A stretch of DNA of 64,000 nt from Leptospira sp. (lineage in GTDB: Bacteria; Spirochaetota; Leptospiria; Leptospirales; Leptospiraceae). The stretch is taken from positions 1 through 64,000 of the forward strand of contig JAPZTS010000008.1 in the NCBI GenBank assembly GCA_027533185.1, in the 5' to 3' direction. Numbering within the stretch: the first letter of the stretch is position 1; every line of letters starts with the position of its first letter. Both the position numbers and the translations under genes were made by a program. A model generated the notes under the pieces. That model was not told the DNA's origin. It ran no database searches and saw only the letters and a program-made list of their open reading frames with translations. This document shows positions 53,503 to 61,481 of this stretch, piece by piece.

Positions 53503-53621
53503 ACTTACCTTCAGGGAGGAAACAGGTGAAATTCCTGTGCTGACCCGCAACTGTATACCAAATTTACGTTTGGTGAGCCAGATCTTCCCCGTAAAGAAAC
53601 CTCGCGGTATGGGTACTTTAC
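53503..53621 (+). promoter_or_regulatory. Cobalamin riboswitch
   Basis: Core B12-box features are present in order: ACAGGtgaaattCCTGT (P3-like stem, 53522-53538), CTGACCCGCAACTGTAT (L5 region), a hairpin ACCAAA/TTTGGT (about 53558-53573) and GAGCCAGATCTTCC. The hairpin GTAAAG/CTTTAC (53591-53621) carries GCGG in its loop (53604-53607), able to kiss CCGC in L5 (53545-53548), as in known cobalamin switches. It lies upstream of two lipoprotein genes rather than btuB or a B12-synthesis gene. The start of the first CDS is about 160 nt further on, so control may act by termination or by an intermediate structure rather than by hiding its ribosome site. Confidence 0.88.
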
Positions 53622-53626
53622 AAACT

Positions 53627-53687
53627 GACACTAAAGATTTCTACCTTTAGTGAAAGGGGCCCCGAAGGCGATCGGGGCACCCGTGTC
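53627..53687 (+). promoter_or_regulatory. Hairpins in the leader after the riboswitch
   Basis: CACTAAAG (53629-53636) and CTTTAGTG (53645-53652) form a perfect 8-bp stem. GCCCCGA (53659-53665) and TCGGGGC (53672-53678) form a 7-bp GC-rich stem. GACAC (53627-53631) and GTGTC (53683-53687) could enclose both. No T-run follows, so a simple intrinsic terminator is unlikely. They may be part of the expression platform or stabilise the leader. Confidence 0.5.
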
Positions 53688-53782
53688 ATATTTAAGAGAC
53701 CGTTAATGTACTTATAGCTCTCGTTATACGTATATTTACTTAATTTGATTCGTGTCCCTAAATTTAAATTTAGGAGACTTTT

Positions 53783-54337
53783 ATGAGACAAAAGTTTACA
53801 ATCATTTTGGCTTTGGGTTTTTCCCTTTTTGTTGGGTGCAACCAGCCAAACCAAGTCGATTCTTCGAAAGCGGATTCCAATTTTGTATTTGGATTGTTAG
53901 CAGGCCAAAACTCCGAAGCAGGTAAAGATTTCGCCCTAAACGGAGTATGGAATAGTTTTACTGGAAATGCTACAACAGTAAATACGATTACAACTTTTTC
54001 GGCGAAAGCTGGTAGACAGGGAGTTCAACTTGATGACAATACAGGATTTAGCAGCTGCTATCTTTTGATTGAATTCAACAATTCAGAGGGAAGTTTTATC
54101 ACTCAAAACCCTCAAAACAATGGAGCATGTTTTGCTGGTGATACAAACAAAGGGAAATACAATAAAATTTTTTATTTCAAAAATCCTGACAAAGAAAATT
54201 CTTTCTGGTATTGCACCGTTGCGTTTGGGAAGACACTTGATGAGGCAAGGGCCCAGGTAGATACCTCAACAAAGTCAAGTCCGGGTACAGCTGGATGCAG
54301 TGGGTTTTCCTTTAGTAGATTGGATAGAAAATTCTAG
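53783..54337 (+). CDS. B12-regulated lipoprotein 1
   Basis: 184 residues. AGGAG precedes ATG 53783. Lipobox LFVGC, lipidated Cys 19. The mature part (from about 45) is beta-rich, with NGVWNSFTGNATTVNTIT and four further Cys (SSCY, ACFAG, WYCT, AGCSG), possibly two disulfides. No family is recognised. It is the first gene after the cobalamin riboswitch, implying a role in corrinoid or cobalt capture, or in a process replaced when B12 is plentiful. Confidence 0.72.
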   Translation: MRQKFTIILALGFSLFVGCNQPNQVDSSKADSNFVFGLLAGQNSEAGKDFALNGVWNSFTGNATTVNTITTFSAKAGRQGVQLDDNTGFSSCYLLIEFNNSEGSFITQNPQNNGACFAGDTNKGKYNKIFYFKNPDKENSFWYCTVAFGKTLDEARAQVDTSTKSSPGTAGCSGFSFSRLDRKF

Positions 54338-54370
54338 TAACCAAAAAAGAGAATGAGTGAGAATAAATAA

Positions 54371-55216
54371 ATGATCTGGCAAATACAAGGTAGAGATTTT
54401 TCTAAAATCAAATGGTTAACCTATTTTATTTATTTTTGTCTAACTATTCTCTTTTCCAGTTGCAATGATCCCAAACCAAACAATTTGGGAGTCCTGCTAC
54501 CACTTTTGGTGGCAGGTTCTAACAATCCGAGAACCTGTCCTCCAAATACCATTCCACCTAATATCAATTTAGCGAAATCTATCATTGGGGGAACGGTTTC
54601 GAGTGTATCTGGATTTACCGATCGGAACAAAGCAATCAATGGAATATGTGGAGAAGGAGAATTTGCAGGTTCTCTCGACGTCTATGCTCTAGACAAAACG
54701 GGTCCTGGTTCCAGCGTAACGCTTTCCTTTGAGGGAACAGTAAAGAATGTATCCGGTATTGATTTTATTGTATTCGAAAATCCTTTTCGTAATTCGGGCT
54801 CAACAGATCGTTATGCAATGGATCCTGCCGTGGTGGAAGTCTCGCGAGACAATATAAACTATTGCGGATTTACATTAAATCACGACCCAACTCCTGAAAC
54901 ACTTAACAAACTCACATCCTGGTCTGGATTTGCAGGTATTCACCCAGTTCTTTACAATATGCTCACAAATCCCCTAACGCCCGATCAACTTTTCTCAGCT
55001 ACGTCTGGTAGCTTTTTGTTAGGTGGTGGTGATGGCTTTGATCTAGCCAATCTAACGACATCTGGTGCATGTAATGGAGCCTTAGTGACCAATATCCAAA
55101 CCAATGGATTCGTTTACGTAAAAATCACTTCCGCGAGTGAAAGAGGATATACATACCCGCATGAGTTTAATAACGGAAGCGACGTGGATGGAGTCGTCGC
55201 AAGGAAGATTGAGTAG
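54371..55216 (+). CDS. B12-regulated lipoprotein 2 (family seen in Leptospira)
   Basis: 281 residues. Lipobox ILFSSC, lipidated Cys 31. The mature domain carries GSLDVYALDKTGPGSSVTLS, then GIDFIVFENPFRN and DPAVVEVSRDNINYCGF. I associate this FENPF pattern with a Leptospira lipoprotein family (annotated, from memory, as LIC_13355-like), which I cannot verify here. The gene lies 33 bp after the previous one in the same direction, so both should obey the riboswitch. A Ca-binding-like acidic turn near NGSDVDGVV is possible. Confidence 0.72.
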   Translation: MIWQIQGRDFSKIKWLTYFIYFCLTILFSSCNDPKPNNLGVLLPLLVAGSNNPRTCPPNTIPPNINLAKSIIGGTVSSVSGFTDRNKAINGICGEGEFAGSLDVYALDKTGPGSSVTLSFEGTVKNVSGIDFIVFENPFRNSGSTDRYAMDPAVVEVSRDNINYCGFTLNHDPTPETLNKLTSWSGFAGIHPVLYNMLTNPLTPDQLFSATSGSFLLGGGDGFDLANLTTSGACNGALVTNIQTNGFVYVKITSASERGYTYPHEFNNGSDVDGVVARKIE

Positions 55217-55242
55217 ATTTCCTTATTATGTCTTATAAAAAA

Positions 55243-55264
55243 TCAGAAATATCCGAAATTCTGA
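55243..55264 (+). terminator. Weak hairpin after the lipoprotein pair
   Basis: TCAGAA (55243-55248) and TTCTGA (55259-55264) with a 10-base loop, followed by CTTCTTT. It lies 27 bases after the stop codon. The short stem makes this only a tentative terminator. Confidence 0.35.
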
Positions 55265-55351
55265 CTTCTTTAGGAAAAACACTTGTAATTCTTTTTACAT
55301 TCGCTTAAAAAAAGGATTACTCTACGAATCCAAATATCTTGGTGCACTGTC

Positions 55352-56131
55352 TTGAGCGAAAATCTATATACACAAAAAATATCCATCCACGATGAGATGC
55401 CAAGGCTCTCTGCTCAGGCGAATCTATTTCGACTGTTGCTTGATCCTTTTCTCGATTCAATTGACTTTTCTTCGCTCCAGGGGACTGCCTTAGATGCAGG
55501 TGCAGGCCCAGGTATTCTTGGGAGTTTTTTAGCAAAAAAAAATCCCAATCTCAAATGGTCTGCCTGTGACATTTCGGAAGAAATGGTCCAGTATTGCAAA
55601 CTCTCTTATCCAAAGATTGATTGGAAGGTTGCTGATGTCAGAGAGATGCCCTATCCTGACAATTCATTTGATTTTCTGTTCAATTCGATGGTCCTCATTC
55701 ACATCAAGGAACCGGAAAAGGCTTTAAAAGAATTCTTCCGAGTTCTCAAACCAGGTGGAAAGGTCCTCATCACCTGTCCCAATGACAAAACCTTCACCGG
55801 GCCAAAAGTTTTATTGGATATGGTGGAAAAACATGCTACCATTCACCCTGCAGACCGGTATGTAATGGAGAAAGTTCCGAGTTTGATGAAAGATCTTGGA
55901 TTCAAACTGGCAGCGAGAACTGATTTTCTTGCCACAAACGAAGGAAACGATGACAAACCAACTCTCGATTATCCAAAAATCCATTTGGGAATGATGACTG
56001 GTTGGTCGATGATGTCATTTATGGGGCATCCAGACGGAATGCAAGATTTGTATTCAAAATGCCAGTCGGAATATATGTCTAACCGTGTGAAATTCACACT
56101 GAACATCGAAACTCATGTTTACCAGAAGTAG
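55352..56131 (+). CDS. Class I SAM-dependent methyltransferase
   Basis: 259 residues from TTG 55352. SAM-binding motif I is TALDAGAGPGILGSFLAKKN (about 46-65), the acidic end of strand 2 is SACDISEEM, and the post-I region is VADVREMPYPDNSFD, followed by LKPGGKVLITCP. It resembles UbiE/Methyltransf_11 enzymes. The C-terminal extension (GMMTGWSMMSFMGHPDG) is not a known substrate domain. Eleven bases separate it from the slr1658-like gene, so it may belong to the signalling unit that follows. Confidence 0.85.
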   Translation: MSENLYTQKISIHDEMPRLSAQANLFRLLLDPFLDSIDFSSLQGTALDAGAGPGILGSFLAKKNPNLKWSACDISEEMVQYCKLSYPKIDWKVADVREMPYPDNSFDFLFNSMVLIHIKEPEKALKEFFRVLKPGGKVLITCPNDKTFTGPKVLLDMVEKHATIHPADRYVMEKVPSLMKDLGFKLAARTDFLATNEGNDDKPTLDYPKIHLGMMTGWSMMSFMGHPDGMQDLYSKCQSEYMSNRVKFTLNIETHVYQK

Positions 56132-56142
56132 CGGAGGAAACA

Positions 56143-56700
56143 TTGAATCAAAACGACCTTAAAATCCTCGGAGAATACCATCTGATCCCGGAGACTCTTC
56201 CAGCAGATGGACAACTCAAGCTCATCTTCCAACCAATCGACATGACAACGTATTGGAGACGGTGCGGGCTCACCGCAAACTTTGTTGCAGGTTTTTATTC
56301 CTATTGCTACGAGGCAAGTGACGCGAAAGCAAATTCTCTCTCCACGATCATCAATGAATTGTTAGAGAATGCCTCAAAATTTTCTAAAGCAAGAGAGGGG
56401 CGTATCAATGTAGAATTGAAGCATTATGGCAACCTTTTAAAGATTGATGTTTTGAACATTGCCTCTAAAAATTTGCGGGAAGGCTTTGAATCCTTCGTAA
56501 ATAAATTGATTTCCGAAAATATTGAGGAACTTTATTTCAATACTTTGGAGACAAAAGAAGACGGAGACACAAAATCTGGTCTGGGACTTTTAATGATGTT
56601 GAAAGACTATCCTGTTCGATTTGGCTATAGTTTTAAGGAGATCGATGCCGATACTCATGAAATAACGGTACGCGCCGTCATCAATGTGGAAGAGATTTAA
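56143..56700 (+). CDS. slr1658-type regulator with HATPase-like fold (paralogue 1)
   Basis: 185 residues from TTG 56143. The N-terminal half has FQPIDMTTYWRRCGLTANFV. The ATPase-like N-box appears as STIINELLENASKFSK and the glycine strand as KSGLGLLMMLKDYP. This matches slr1658-type regulators, relatives of the RsbW/SpoIIAB anti-sigma kinases. The STAS protein follows 11 bp downstream, the natural partner in such pairs. A second copy lies at 60842. Confidence 0.82.
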   Translation: MNQNDLKILGEYHLIPETLPADGQLKLIFQPIDMTTYWRRCGLTANFVAGFYSYCYEASDAKANSLSTIINELLENASKFSKAREGRINVELKHYGNLLKIDVLNIASKNLREGFESFVNKLISENIEELYFNTLETKEDGDTKSGLGLLMMLKDYPVRFGYSFKEIDADTHEITVRAVINVEEI

Positions 56701-56711
56701 AGGCGAGCTTC

Positions 56712-57059
56712 ATGGAAATTAAAGATTTAGATTACAATATTCAATACGACGAAGCATCCAAGACCGTTACTTTCGTAGGCTCCATACGTTTGCAAAACCT
56801 ACCCGCTTACGAACCCATCAAAGTCTTTTTAAGAGATGTCGCAAAACAATGCCAAGGGGCAGTTTTAACAATGGACTTTCGCGAATTGCAGTTTGTCAAC
56901 AGTTCGGGCATCACTACCCTTTCTATGTTTATCATTGATTCCAGAAAGAGTGCCTCCTACCAGATTAAGATCCTCGGATCTCTGAATGTTTCCTGGCAGT
57001 CCAAGTCCCTTTCCAACTTCAAAAAACTTTGGGACCAGGTGGTTCTAGAAATTTCTTAA
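56712..57059 (+). CDS. STAS-domain regulator (slr1659 type)
   Basis: 115 residues forming a single anti-sigma-antagonist-like domain. The strand-loop-helix around LTMDFRELQFVNSSGITTLSM contains Ser in the phospho-acceptor position (NSSG). It should switch partner with the ATPase-fold protein just upstream and be a target of the SpoIIE-type phosphatase encoded at 58348. Its stop overlaps the end of the convergent acyltransferase-cNMP gene by 4 bp. Confidence 0.85.
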   Translation: MEIKDLDYNIQYDEASKTVTFVGSIRLQNLPAYEPIKVFLRDVAKQCQGAVLTMDFRELQFVNSSGITTLSMFIIDSRKSASYQIKILGSLNVSWQSKSLSNFKKLWDQVVLEIS

Positions 57060-58225
57060 TCTTCTGACTTTCCGCCCATCTCGTAGAGTTTTCTAAATTC
57101 GAGCATGCGGCGGGACATTTCGTTAAACCGTTGCGCGAGAATTACAAACAAATTTGTTAGGAGCTTAATTGCAAGATTTGGGCTTTGGACTTCCAATTTT
57201 TGGAATTCATTGGGAGTGAGAACCAGTAATTTTGCATGATCTCTAACAATGATGTCTGCGTTCCTTTGGGTTTTTGCAACAAAGCCTAACTCACCAAAAA
57301 TTTCCCCTTGGTTCAAAATAGAAATTGTAGATCTGATTCCATCATCTCGTGTAACGACCACTTCCACGGAGCCATCCAAAACACAAAAGAGACCCTGGCT
57401 TTCTTGGTTTTGCCGGAAGACAATCGCTTTGTCCTCATAGTCGATGAGATCAAGCATAGACAAAAGTTTTTTAGCTTCCTCTTCGCTGAATCCTCTTAAA
57501 AAGGAAAGGATTTGGCTGGGAGGAAGAGCCATATCGTGAACGATGGAACTCCAAACTTCATCTCCATCCATAGCAAACAGAGGTCGGATATCTTTGTAAT
57601 CTGGAAATCGACTTTGGAAGAGTTGTGCAAGTTCAATGCCTGCCGGGAATCTTTTGGCAAGCCTTAAGAATGGGGAATGGATTTGTTTAAGATACTCACT
57701 GTCATCAAGAAGAAAAACCATTGGAATTACATTTCCATAATCCGGATGGTCAATATTCTTTTTGTACAATCTGTAACCGACTTGGTTGTAGAGGCGCACC
57801 AAGTGAGGGTTGGTATCTATAAAATCGAGTAGAACTCCATTCTGCCTGGCATGTTCGTAGATCTTCATACAAAGCATACTTGCCGCCGCGGAACTTCGGT
57901 ATTCCCTCTTAACCATAAGTTTGGTCGACATAGAAACTTTGTCAGGGTAAAAGGGACGAAACTCTTCCATATCATAGAGTTCCTCACATTCCAAGGGACC
58001 ATCCTTTCTAAAATTGATCCGAACGGTTCCGATTACCTCGCCTTCTTCCGTTTCGGCCAAAAACAAATGACCCGTTGCATCATAAGGTTCTTCAATGCGA
58101 AGGAGGCTATGGTCTGCGTAGGATTGTTTCCTGTTCATTTCCTGAACATATATATCATAACGGAGCTGGAAGATCTTTTGGCGATCGGATTCAGTTTCGG
58201 CGAGGCGGACCTTAATTTGGCTCAT
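57056..58225 (-). CDS. FeeM/LuxI-like acyltransferase fused to a cyclic-nucleotide-binding domain
   Basis: 389 residues from ATG 58225, with GGAGG about ten bases upstream; the longer ORF adds 7 residues. The N-terminal half (about 1-170) shows the acyl-homoserine-lactone-synthase/FeeM layout: ESDRQKIFQLRYDIYVQEMN, then GHLFLAETEEGEVIGTVRIN and MSTKLMVKREYRSSAAASML. The C-terminal half (about 240-375) is a cNMP domain with the phosphate-binding cassette GEIFGELGFVAKTQRNADI, keeping the key Arg but with Asn-Ala instead of Thr/Ser-Ala. A cyclic nucleotide may control transfer of an acyl group. It is convergent with the STAS gene and divergent from the phosphatase and cyclase genes. Confidence 0.85.
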   Translation of the reverse strand: MSQIKVRLAETESDRQKIFQLRYDIYVQEMNRKQSYADHSLLRIEEPYDATGHLFLAETEEGEVIGTVRINFRKDGPLECEELYDMEEFRPFYPDKVSMSTKLMVKREYRSSAAASMLCMKIYEHARQNGVLLDFIDTNPHLVRLYNQVGYRLYKKNIDHPDYGNVIPMVFLLDDSEYLKQIHSPFLRLAKRFPAGIELAQLFQSRFPDYKDIRPLFAMDGDEVWSSIVHDMALPPSQILSFLRGFSEEEAKKLLSMLDLIDYEDKAIVFRQNQESQGLFCVLDGSVEVVVTRDDGIRSTISILNQGEIFGELGFVAKTQRNADIIVRDHAKLLVLTPNEFQKLEVQSPNLAIKLLTNLFVILAQRFNEMSRRMLEFRKLYEMGGKSED

Positions 58226-58347
58226 GAGTTTGCGATTCCTCCGCAAAAAATAGAAAAATCATTTGCAATTTATGCAAAATGTATGACTTTTTAAGCTAAT
58301 TTTCCGCATTCTATAAAACGAAGATATATAAAAGACAAAGACCATCT

Positions 58348-59859
58348 ATGCCGCAATCCTCTTCTAACGAAAAACGATTCGTCCTCTCGGACTACTACAA
58401 AAAACAACTCAAAGAGATTGCCTTTCAGGGAGAATTCCGGGCGGAAACATTTGCCACTCGGTTCCGATTCTTCTTCCTAGGTTTTCTAGTAATCTTTGCA
58501 ACTTTGGGACTCTTGTCTGGCCGACCTATAAAGGAGTTTTACTTTCAAACTTCAGCCATCCTTGTCTTACTGTTTTACAACTTCGTTGTCTACTTTTCAC
58601 TTAAGAAATCGGGGAATTACCTCAATATCTTTAAATTTCTTTCTTCCTTTTTAGAAATATCCCTTTTAACATTTGTTACTGGCTATAGTGCATACACACA
58701 AAAGAATCCGAGCTTAGTCTATGCAGCTCCGATGATTTATGTATTCTTCATTCTCATCGCGCTTGCATCCATACGTAACAACACTAAGTCGATCATCTTT
58801 GCCGTGGGTGTCCTACTCATTGAGTATGCAGCTCTCACGATTTACTTTTTCCCAGAGATGAGCCAATTTAATGCGATGCTTATGGAGTTGTCAACTTCCT
58901 TAAAGCCTCAATTTTTAGAAGAGAACAGTACTTTCTTTATCGTGAGTGCGGTTCCTATGGGAATCTTTCTCATTCTTCTATACATGGTGGTCACAGGTGG
59001 ATTGATTTTATATGCGATCCTTAATACATCCAGAACCACACAAGAGCAAGCGGATTTAATTTTTAACACAGAAAAACAGGCAATTCTTGAAGAAAACATG
59101 AGACTTGGAATGGAGCTTGATGTTGCAAGACAGATCCAGGCAATGGTTCTTCCAAGAAAAGAGGAATTGGAAGAGATCAAAGATCTCGAGATTTCTGCAA
59201 GAATGGATTCTGCGAATGAAGTCGGGGGAGATTATTATGATGTAATTCCTCACGAAGATGGAACTATTTATATAGGTATAGGTGATGTTACGGACCACGG
59301 TCTTGCATCTGGTGTCGTAATGCTTATGACTCAGTCTGCATTCATCACTACACTTCGCTCCAAAGTAATTTCTTTAACCGAAGCTCTCAAATCGATTAAT
59401 ACAATTCTATTCTCCAATATCCATATCCGGATGAAAGACATTCGCAATTTGACGCTCTCGCTTTTCGCCTATAAAAACGGAGTGTTTACAACTGCTGGCC
59501 AACATGAAACAATTTTGGTCTACCGTGCATCCAAGAAAAAAACTGAGATCATCGATACGATCGACAATGGTATGTTAGTAGGTCTTACAGAAAATATCGA
59601 TGAGTTCATTCATGAAAAACAAATCGAACTCAATCCAGGTGATATCATCCTACTCTATACAGACGGGGCAACTGAAGCCGAAAATACAGCCAGAGAGCAG
59701 TTTGGAAGCAAACGCCTGGTCGAATCTCTGGAAAAGTACGCCAATTTACCAAACACGGATCAGATACTAGATAAAATTTTCGAAGATATTTACGCCTTTA
59801 TTAACGGTGTACAATTGTATGATGACATCACAGTCATGGTAATGAAGAAACGAGGTTAG
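58348..59859 (+). CDS. Membrane SpoIIE/PP2C-type serine phosphatase
   Basis: 503 residues. About six membrane helices lie in the first 220 residues, then a linker helix (RTTQEQADLIFNTEKQAILE) and a SpoIIE domain with ARQIQAMVLPRKEEL, NEVGGDYYDVIPHEDG, GDVTDHGLASGVVM, YTDGATEAENTA and the final metal-binding DDIT (YDDITVMVMKK). All the metal-binding Asp residues are present, in contrast to the decayed relative at 31.9-33.3 kb. It probably dephosphorylates the STAS protein. The cyclase ATG is 5 bp past its stop, so the two are co-transcribed. Confidence 0.92.
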   Translation: MPQSSSNEKRFVLSDYYKKQLKEIAFQGEFRAETFATRFRFFFLGFLVIFATLGLLSGRPIKEFYFQTSAILVLLFYNFVVYFSLKKSGNYLNIFKFLSSFLEISLLTFVTGYSAYTQKNPSLVYAAPMIYVFFILIALASIRNNTKSIIFAVGVLLIEYAALTIYFFPEMSQFNAMLMELSTSLKPQFLEENSTFFIVSAVPMGIFLILLYMVVTGGLILYAILNTSRTTQEQADLIFNTEKQAILEENMRLGMELDVARQIQAMVLPRKEELEEIKDLEISARMDSANEVGGDYYDVIPHEDGTIYIGIGDVTDHGLASGVVMLMTQSAFITTLRSKVISLTEALKSINTILFSNIHIRMKDIRNLTLSLFAYKNGVFTTAGQHETILVYRASKKKTEIIDTIDNGMLVGLTENIDEFIHEKQIELNPGDIILLYTDGATEAENTAREQFGSKRLVESLEKYANLPNTDQILDKIFEDIYAFINGVQLYDDITVMVMKKRG

Positions 59860-59864
59860 GTGGG

Positions 59865-60815
59865 ATGAGTTCCGAGAATTTGGATGAGCTTCTTGATGAA
59901 GAAAGGGCAAAATATGCAGAACTTGAGATTCTTTACCAAAATATAATCGACCACTCTACTGAAGTTGAAAACGAACTTCTCGAAAACAACAAAAAGATCC
60001 AAATGTATATGGATCGGATGCGCCGGTATCTTTCCCCACAGTTATATGAAATGATTGTAGGACAAGCAGGAGAAGCAGAGACATCGATATCCCACCAAAG
60101 AAGAAAGCTTACAATTTTTTTCTCTGATATAGTTGGTTTTACGACTATCACTGATTCCATAGAACCTGAGATTCTATCCGATTGTTTGAATAAATATTTG
60201 GATGTAATGTCTGGCATTGCGATCAAATACGGCGGAACTATTGATAAATTCATTGGTGATGCCATTATGATTTTTTTTGGGGCACCAACCTTCGAAAACG
60301 ATACAGCCCATGCTTTAAATTGTGTCAAAATGGCAATCGAAATGCGAGATAGCCTTCCCGCATTGGATGAGTATTGGAGAAAATCAGGAATCAATCAAAA
60401 CCTAACATGTCGAATTGGAATTAATACGGGTTATGTGACTGTTGGTAATTTTGGAACCAACGAAAGGATGGACTATACCATCATAGGTGGACCCGTCAAT
60501 GTTGCCTCACGTTTGGAACATGCTTCGGAACCTGGTGGCATTTTAATTTCTAACGCAACCAGATCCCTAATCGAAGAGTTTATCGAAACTACGCCCAAAG
60601 GTGAAATCCTTGTCAAAGGCGTACACACTCCGATAGAGACTTTTCAAGTCGTAGGACTAAAAAACGAACCTGAAAAGAAAGAAAACCCATTTCTCAAATT
60701 TGACACAGATGGATTTTTACTGAAGCCCCTTCATTACGACAAACTGAGTACGGACCCAGAAGAGCGCCGACTCATGCGGCATGCTTTAGAAAAAGCGCTT
60801 GCGGCACTGAAGTAA
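59865..60815 (+). CDS. Class III adenylate/guanylate cyclase
   Basis: 316 residues. An N-terminal coiled coil (about 5-55) precedes a short linker and the cyclase homology domain (about 80-260). Both metal Asp residues are present (FFSDIVGFTT and GDAIMIFFG), the adenine-type Lys is in TIDKFIGD, and the transition-state Asn/Arg pair is in GGPVNVASRLEHASEPGG. It is soluble and likely makes cAMP. The coiled coil may couple it to the membrane phosphatase encoded just before. The neighbouring cNMP-acyltransferase is a plausible receptor. Confidence 0.92.
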   Translation: MSSENLDELLDEERAKYAELEILYQNIIDHSTEVENELLENNKKIQMYMDRMRRYLSPQLYEMIVGQAGEAETSISHQRRKLTIFFSDIVGFTTITDSIEPEILSDCLNKYLDVMSGIAIKYGGTIDKFIGDAIMIFFGAPTFENDTAHALNCVKMAIEMRDSLPALDEYWRKSGINQNLTCRIGINTGYVTVGNFGTNERMDYTIIGGPVNVASRLEHASEPGGILISNATRSLIEEFIETTPKGEILVKGVHTPIETFQVVGLKNEPEKKENPFLKFDTDGFLLKPLHYDKLSTDPEERRLMRHALEKALAALK

Positions 60816-60841
60816 ATCGTTTAGTATAAGTACGCAAAATC

Positions 60842-61420
60842 ATGAGTATGCGAAAATACGGTAATCTTAAATCCTTTGACCTTTTAAAAGAGGAACCTGA
60901 ATCTAGAATTGAAATCCTTTTAAAGCCACTAGATCTAATGGCACATTGGAGACGAATTGGAATTCTCTCTGATTTTATTGGATATTTTTATGGGTTTTCC
61001 TTTTTGCCAAATCTACCAACTGATTCGCCCGAAATGAGGAATTCTGAAATAGTTAATTCTATTTCAACTGTCTTCAACGAACTTTTAGAAAACGCCGCCA
61101 AATATTCGTTTGATAAGAAGGCAGATATTGACATACATCTCATCCATCGAGGGCGTGCTTTTGAAATGCTCGTACGAAATCGAACCAATGATGATCATGT
61201 TAAGGCATATGAAGAAAGTTTAAACGAAATTTTCTCCTCAAACAACTTGGACGAACTATACATATCTAAGCTTGAATTGAATGAAAATGACCCACACCAT
61301 TCGGGAATAGGTTTGATTATGGTTCTAAAGGATTACCCAGTAGAGATGGAAGTTGTGCTAGAAACAGAAGGTTCTATAACTACAATAACAAGTCGTACTC
61401 TTTACTTCACGGAAACATAA
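60842..61420 (+). CDS. slr1658-type regulator with HATPase-like fold (paralogue 2)
   Basis: 192 residues. It parallels paralogue 1: LLKPLDLMAHWRRIGILSDF, FNELLENAAKYSFDKK and HSGIGLIMVLKDYPVEM. The N-box Asn and the glycine loop are kept. It starts 26 bp after the cyclase stop and ends the cluster. Two paralogues in one cluster suggest two output or input branches of the same switch. Confidence 0.8.
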   Translation: MSMRKYGNLKSFDLLKEEPESRIEILLKPLDLMAHWRRIGILSDFIGYFYGFSFLPNLPTDSPEMRNSEIVNSISTVFNELLENAAKYSFDKKADIDIHLIHRGRAFEMLVRNRTNDDHVKAYEESLNEIFSSNNLDELYISKLELNENDPHHSGIGLIMVLKDYPVEMEVVLETEGSITTITSRTLYFTET

Positions 61421-61481
61421 TTTTAGCGATTACATAGACTGAGTTAAAAATTTGAGCAGGGTTTCTATTCTATTTTTACTT

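Noticed and set aside
53425..53854. Minus-strand ORFs across the riboswitch and first lipoprotein start
   Set aside because: They lie antisense to structured leader RNA and show no family features.
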